NCBI GenBank assembly: GCA_051294375.1
Contig: CM119264.1
Span: 6,903,814 to 6,967,813 of the forward strand
DNA length: 64,000 bases
Reading direction: 5' to 3'
From: Paraspadella gotoi
Taxonomy: Eukaryota; Chaetognatha
Positions 60,231-64,000 of this stretch are shown in pieces; position 1 is the first letter of the stretch, and the number at the start of each line of letters is the position of its first letter. The notes under the pieces are model-generated. The model was not told where the DNA came from. It did not search any database and was given only the letters and a program-made list of their open reading frames with translations. Both the position numbers and the translations under genes were made by a program.

Positions 60231-61650
60231 GAGGAAAGGTGGCAGAATAGAAGAGAGATAGAGAGAAAGGAAGAACGAGGTCATTCATATCTTTGTATTA
60301 ATGCTCCGGCGGCATGAACTGGGCTATGATGAATGAGATCTTGAAGGGACGATTCGCACGAGAGATAGAGATGAGAAGATTAAGAGTAATCCGAGAACGA
60401 TGTAGAGAAGGTTTTGCGATTTTCTCACAATTTCAAAATAAAAAGTTTAGATAATATTCTTTCTTCCAAAGCCGAAAGACTTCACTAGATAGTAGATGAC
60501 AAAATCCGAAGAGAAGAGAGAAAAGAGAGAGAGAGAGAGACGAGAGAGAGAGAGAGGAGAGGAGAGAGAGAAGAGGAGAGAGAAGAAGACACCTCAAGAC
60601 TAAGACAGGGGAAAACGAAAGGCATAAAAACAATAGGCATCGACTAATGAGCACAAAAGCAGAGATTAGACAACAAAATTTCTCTTTCAGAAGGACGACG
60701 CCAGACCTCCAGATATGTTTTTTTCTTCCGTTAAAAACTTTGTTTTTTATTGTTTATGTTGTTGTTGTGTGAGATTTCTTATGGTGTGTTTTACTGTCTT
60801 TTCGTCGTTCTTTTTCGTTCAGTGTCGGTTCGTTATTGGCACTTCTTCGAATTTTCGCGAAAGGCAACAAACCGGAATATTACGTTGACAATGAAGGAAG
60901 AGAAAAAACTTAAAAGAGAAAGAAGGAGAGAGAAGAAAAGATGTGATGAATGGAGGCGGAAGTTGAGTGAAAGTCTTTTCCCACTTTTTCTGCACTTATG
61001 ACACCGATCACGCACCCTAGGCTCGCCCCACGTACAAAGGCTTCCCCCGACTGCCCCGGCGGGCGAAACTAAGGCGGGATATAGAATGGATCCTCTGCGA
61101 ACGACTGACGAACCAAATAAGAAGGAAGTCAAAAGAAAATTCGGTAAAATCTTGACGAGCGACAGTACCGGCGAAACAACGGTCGCAGAAAACTTATGAG
61201 GACAAACAATACACCCCCGCCAGAAAAGAACTCCACTCTCTCCGAACAATTCTCAAAAGTAGTACCTCCATCAGACAGAGAAATAGTGCACTGCGTTGAG
61301 CGCGATATACGGTATGATTCCGAATTAGAATGGACAAAGAACATATGCAACAAAAGTGCAACAAGGACGAACAGTCTAACCACCAGCGCAAGCTGTAGTA
61401 AGTCTCTTGTATGATAAACGGAGAGAGAGGAGATACAAACAGACGGAGGGACCCGGAAAGAACAAGAACAAGAGGAAGACTAGACGGAGGAATGAAGTAC
61501 ACGTACAATTTCACTCTCAGACAAAGACCCAAGGAAAGAGATACACGAGAGAGAAACTCTTGCCAATTTTATTACATACAAAATTGAAATAAATTAATTA
61601 AATCTTTGGGGCTGCGAGTACATCCGGTTGCACTCACGCACGAAAGTTGT
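59811..61650. mobile_element. segment bounded by about 55-bp inverted repeats
   Basis: ACAACTTTCGTGCGTGAGTG and onward (59811-59866) is repeated as its reverse complement ending at 61650, with one indel. This looks like terminal inverted repeats of a DNA transposon or foldback element of 1.84 kb. Target-site duplications are not convincing (AAATT left, AAAAT right). Inside are a CT tract (60195-60228), GA-rich sequence, a 46-codon basic frame (60314-60454, containing ILKGRFAREIEMRRLRVIRE) and a GC-rich patch at 61000-61090. No transposase is recognised. Confidence 0.4.
61224..61397 (+). CDS. candidate second Ig-like exon, phase 1-1
   Basis: An acceptor (ACACCCCCGCCAG) and a strong donor (TGTA/GTAAGT) bound 174 nt that read in phase 1 to phase 1, the symmetrical arrangement usual for Ig-domain exons. 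The reading includes PPSDREIVHCVERDIRYDSE then LEWTKN; a Cys followed 12 residues later by Trp after a hydrophobic strand is Ig-like. It lies inside the inverted-repeat segment, so it may instead belong to a transposable element. The preceding known exon exits in phase 0, so at least one exon would be missing between them. Confidence 0.3.
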
Positions 61651-61775
61651 AAAATTTAAACTCAAGAGAGCGAATTAAATTGCAGTGAAAACTCCTCCAA
61701 ATATGGCCTATCAAATGGTTAAAGCCTCACTACAATAATATCGGGCGCTCGCAATTAGACAATGGGACAAAGTGT

Positions 61776-61800
61776 NNNNNNNNNNNNNNNNNNNNNNNNN
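61776..61800. other. 25-N assembly gap
   Basis: Follows AT-rich sequence. After it, CCCTACGCAG at 61836-61845 is acceptor-like but followed by stops within a few codons in two frames. Confidence 0.95.
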
Positions 61801-61987
61801 CTTTCTCTCCCATTCTCGCTCCCTCTCCTTTTTCCCTACGCAGCCAACCCAACGGCGCCATGATTAAAACATGAAAGCCAGAAAAATTTTGATTTGACTT
61901 TGGAAAAACTGTGGTTCGGAAGCAACAAGAGGATGTGAGGAAACCGGTTAGAAAAAGAAAGGAGGAATGTGTGAAGAGAAGGAAGCA

Positions 61988-62158
<171 letters not shown>

Positions 62159-62480
62159 AGCGGATATATCAGCGTTGAAAAATGGTGAGATCGGAGGTGA
62201 AGACGAGGAAACGAGTTCCAAAAATATTTTGACGTTTGTTTACAAAGTTTTTGCGCGGAACAATTGAGGCCCCATTGTCGCTCGTTCTGGATTTGGAATC
62301 AGTTTTTATTCTTTATGCCAATCTGTTTCTCTCTCTTGTTTTTTTTTCAAGCTGATACTTGTTGTGTATGCCACTCGTCTTTCTGCTTCTGTCAATAATG
62401 TTTTTTTTTCGTCTTTATACTTTTTNNNNNNNNNNNNNNNNNNNNNNNNNCGATCATCACAAAAAATAATGGATTCGCAG

Positions 62481-62596
62481 ATATTGATAAGAGTCTAAAT
62501 AGCTCTGGAAAAAGAAAAAGAATACCTAAAAAAACCCGAGTTGAAACGGTTGAAGATCTTGAAGAGCATGCCACTGTGGCTAGGAATTCGCATTAA
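62481..62596 (+). CDS. candidate C-terminal tail exon, second version
   Basis: After GGATTCGCAG (ends 62480) the phase-1 frame reads IDKSLNSSGKRKRIPKKTRV, ETVEDLEEHATVARNSH and stops at 62594-62596. Like the exon at 38897 it enters in phase 1, has a basic cluster with KKTR, then an acidic, soluble end. It lies 3' of all Ig exons in plus orientation, so it is the better placed last exon. The 25-N gap at 62426-62450 lies just upstream, the acceptor has a weak pyrimidine tract and no membrane exon is seen. No polyadenylation signal stands out directly after it. Confidence 0.35.
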
Positions 62597-63159
62597 ATCT
62601 TTAATTCGAAATCTATTTCGAAAATCCAACGGGCTAACCAATCAGGAATCAGCTTGTATACACTGCACCTTTCGGAGATTCATTTGTACTTAAGTAAAGT
62701 ATATAAAAAAAAAAGAGAAAGAGCCCTTCTAAAGGATTGTCTTTGTTATTAAGGGTTGTCGATCGCTTCTTTAGAATGGAAAATCCACTTTTCTCTGGGA
62801 TGATTGTCGTTTTAAAAAAGGCAAAAGCTAACGGGGAGTGGAAAAGTAGAGAAGAAGCTGGATTTACCTCGCAATTATTTTTTTTCTAAAGATTTAGGTT
62901 ATTCGTAACAGAGGCACCTTTAAGAACCACCAAAAGGTCCTGTCCAAAATAGTCTTTAGGGAAAGAATAGACTTTAAATTTTACTTAAAATAATTGTGAA
63001 TAATTTTTAATATTGGTTTTGTAACCAATTTTCATTTATATATGTTAGTTATGTATGAACACAATAGGTGTCCCTCCTACCTTTATTTTTTTTTAGTTGT
63101 TCAGCCCAATAAGGAAAAAAACCCTAAGTGAGACTAAAAAAAAAAAATAAAAAAAAAAA
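62597..63159. other. AT-rich spacer
   Basis: No gene recognised. From about 63000 it shows degraded similarity to 38830-38940 (GGTTGTACCAATTT-like and TTTTAGTTCAGCC-like words). Confidence 0.5.
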
Positions 63160-64000
63160 AAAAAAACACTGTCTGTGCTACACAGTTTGGTCAACGAATG
63201 TGGAATAGGGAGGAAAAGGGCATCAAGGGCCGGCACGAAACTCTTCGACTATTGGTATGGAATAAGGAATGTAGGCTACAGTGGCACGATCGACGTTCAA
63301 GTGTTAAAACAAAAAATAGCGAAAGTGTCGAACACACGGTTTATTAAACAAATAGCTAAGAAAGAAAGAGCGAGAAAGAAAGAGAGAGAGGAGAGATGAA
63401 AGAGAGAGAGAAAGAGAGAGAGAGATGAGAGTGTCTTACGACTGCGATCTGTTATCTAAAAATCGCTCAATTTCCGGAACGAACTGAGGACTCCGGGCGA
63501 GGGAGTACCGTCACAGTGTGATTGTTTGACAAGCGGGAGGAAAGTGGACTTAGGAGGCTGGGCCGCACTGAGAGTGGGCGAGGATAAAGAGGGAGAGGGT
63601 GGCGAAGGGCGAGGGATAGAGGGGCGATGGAAGGGTATAAAGAGGAGAAGAGGGAGAGGGCGAGGGACGTGAGGGGAGGGATCATTCAAAAGTCAAAGTC
63701 AGAATCGGAGACCAATCCTATGGAAAAAGATTTTCTTTTTTTCTCGCTTAGAGTACGTACATGTAATGTTGGACAATGAGACAACTTTTGGCTCGAGATA
63801 GTCAATTTGGGACGTCTTTTGAATTTCCAGACGAAGTGTTGAAAAGGAAAGTAAGGATCGCATTAGTTCTAGAGGTTATTCGATCACGCTCACGATCACC
63901 AGTAACCCCATTGTACTTAAAATAATAAAAGAATAATAAATAAGAAAGGATTTCACATAAAGATAAATAAAAAAATGTCTTCTTTCTTCTTCCTATTTTA
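63160..64000. repeat. third, strongly diverged copy of 38925-39010 plus inverted 42400-43000
   Basis: 63160-63250 resembles the tail-exon region (TGCTACACAGTTTGGTCAACG), then a GA tract (63360-63432) and a reversed copy of the 42400-43000 region, as in 54640-55400. It has more substitutions than copy B, so it may be a genuinely older duplicate. Confidence 0.75.

Noticed and set aside
60692-60767. Next Ig exon after 59574
   Set aside because: The acceptor and phase fit and the start KDDARPPDM is plausible, but the reading soon becomes FVFYCLCCCC from TGT/TTT repeats and no convincing donor is present.

Overview
This is a piece of a repeat-choked animal nuclear genome, not a prokaryotic window. 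Evidence: GT/AG introns with phase-consistent exons, a Penelope-like retroelement with a GIY-YIG domain, Gypsy-type LTR remains, a tRNA-derived SINE head, and abundant CT/GA, AAAG and GTC/GAC microsatellites. The repeat profile suggests an SSR-rich invertebrate; the species cannot be named from sequence. Conventional coding content is very low, and most long open frames are simple-repeat translations.

Layout. 1-2.6 kb: decayed Penelope-like element (RT, then GIY-YIG) with a hammerhead-like motif near its 3' end. 2.6-17 kb: simple repeats, AT-rich spacer, eight N gaps (192, 153, 191, 193, 270, 232, 1000 and 501 bases), a tRNA-Met-like SINE head, a 12-bp repeat encoding EKLM units, and a few unproven coding candidates. 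17.3-21.9 kb: a 1.7-kb direct duplication whose second copy is full of single-base indels. 24.1-31.3 kb: a 50-65 bp degenerate minisatellite, then a large array of a 54-bp unit (about 115 copies) with no stop codon in any plus-strand frame. 31.3-35.6 kb: GA/CT tracts and spacer.

35.9-62.6 kb: the best gene, on the plus strand, encoding an immunoglobulin-superfamily protein. Four exons (35879-36120, 37601-37737, 58839-58974, 59463-59574) join in consistent phases. The second to fourth make one complete V-type Ig domain (Cys, Trp, D-x-A-x-Y-x-C) and begin another. A further Ig-like exon (61224-61397) and two alternative basic tail exons (38897-39033, 62481-62596) are possible parts. The 21-kb intron holds repeated, inverted and noisy copies of local sequence, a possible nested three-exon gene with CCAAT/TATA (44.7-46.5 kb), a Gypsy LTR and integrase-end remnant (46.7-48.1 kb) and a CpG-rich E-box region (50.8-51.5 kb). 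Much of 51.5-58.6 kb is a rearranged, indel-rich copy of 37.3-43.1 kb. Since six 25-N gaps sit near such copies, long-read gap filling or uncollapsed haplotypes is at least as likely as true duplication.

No cooperating gene system can be claimed. The most biologically interesting points are the Ig gene and the 54-bp array.
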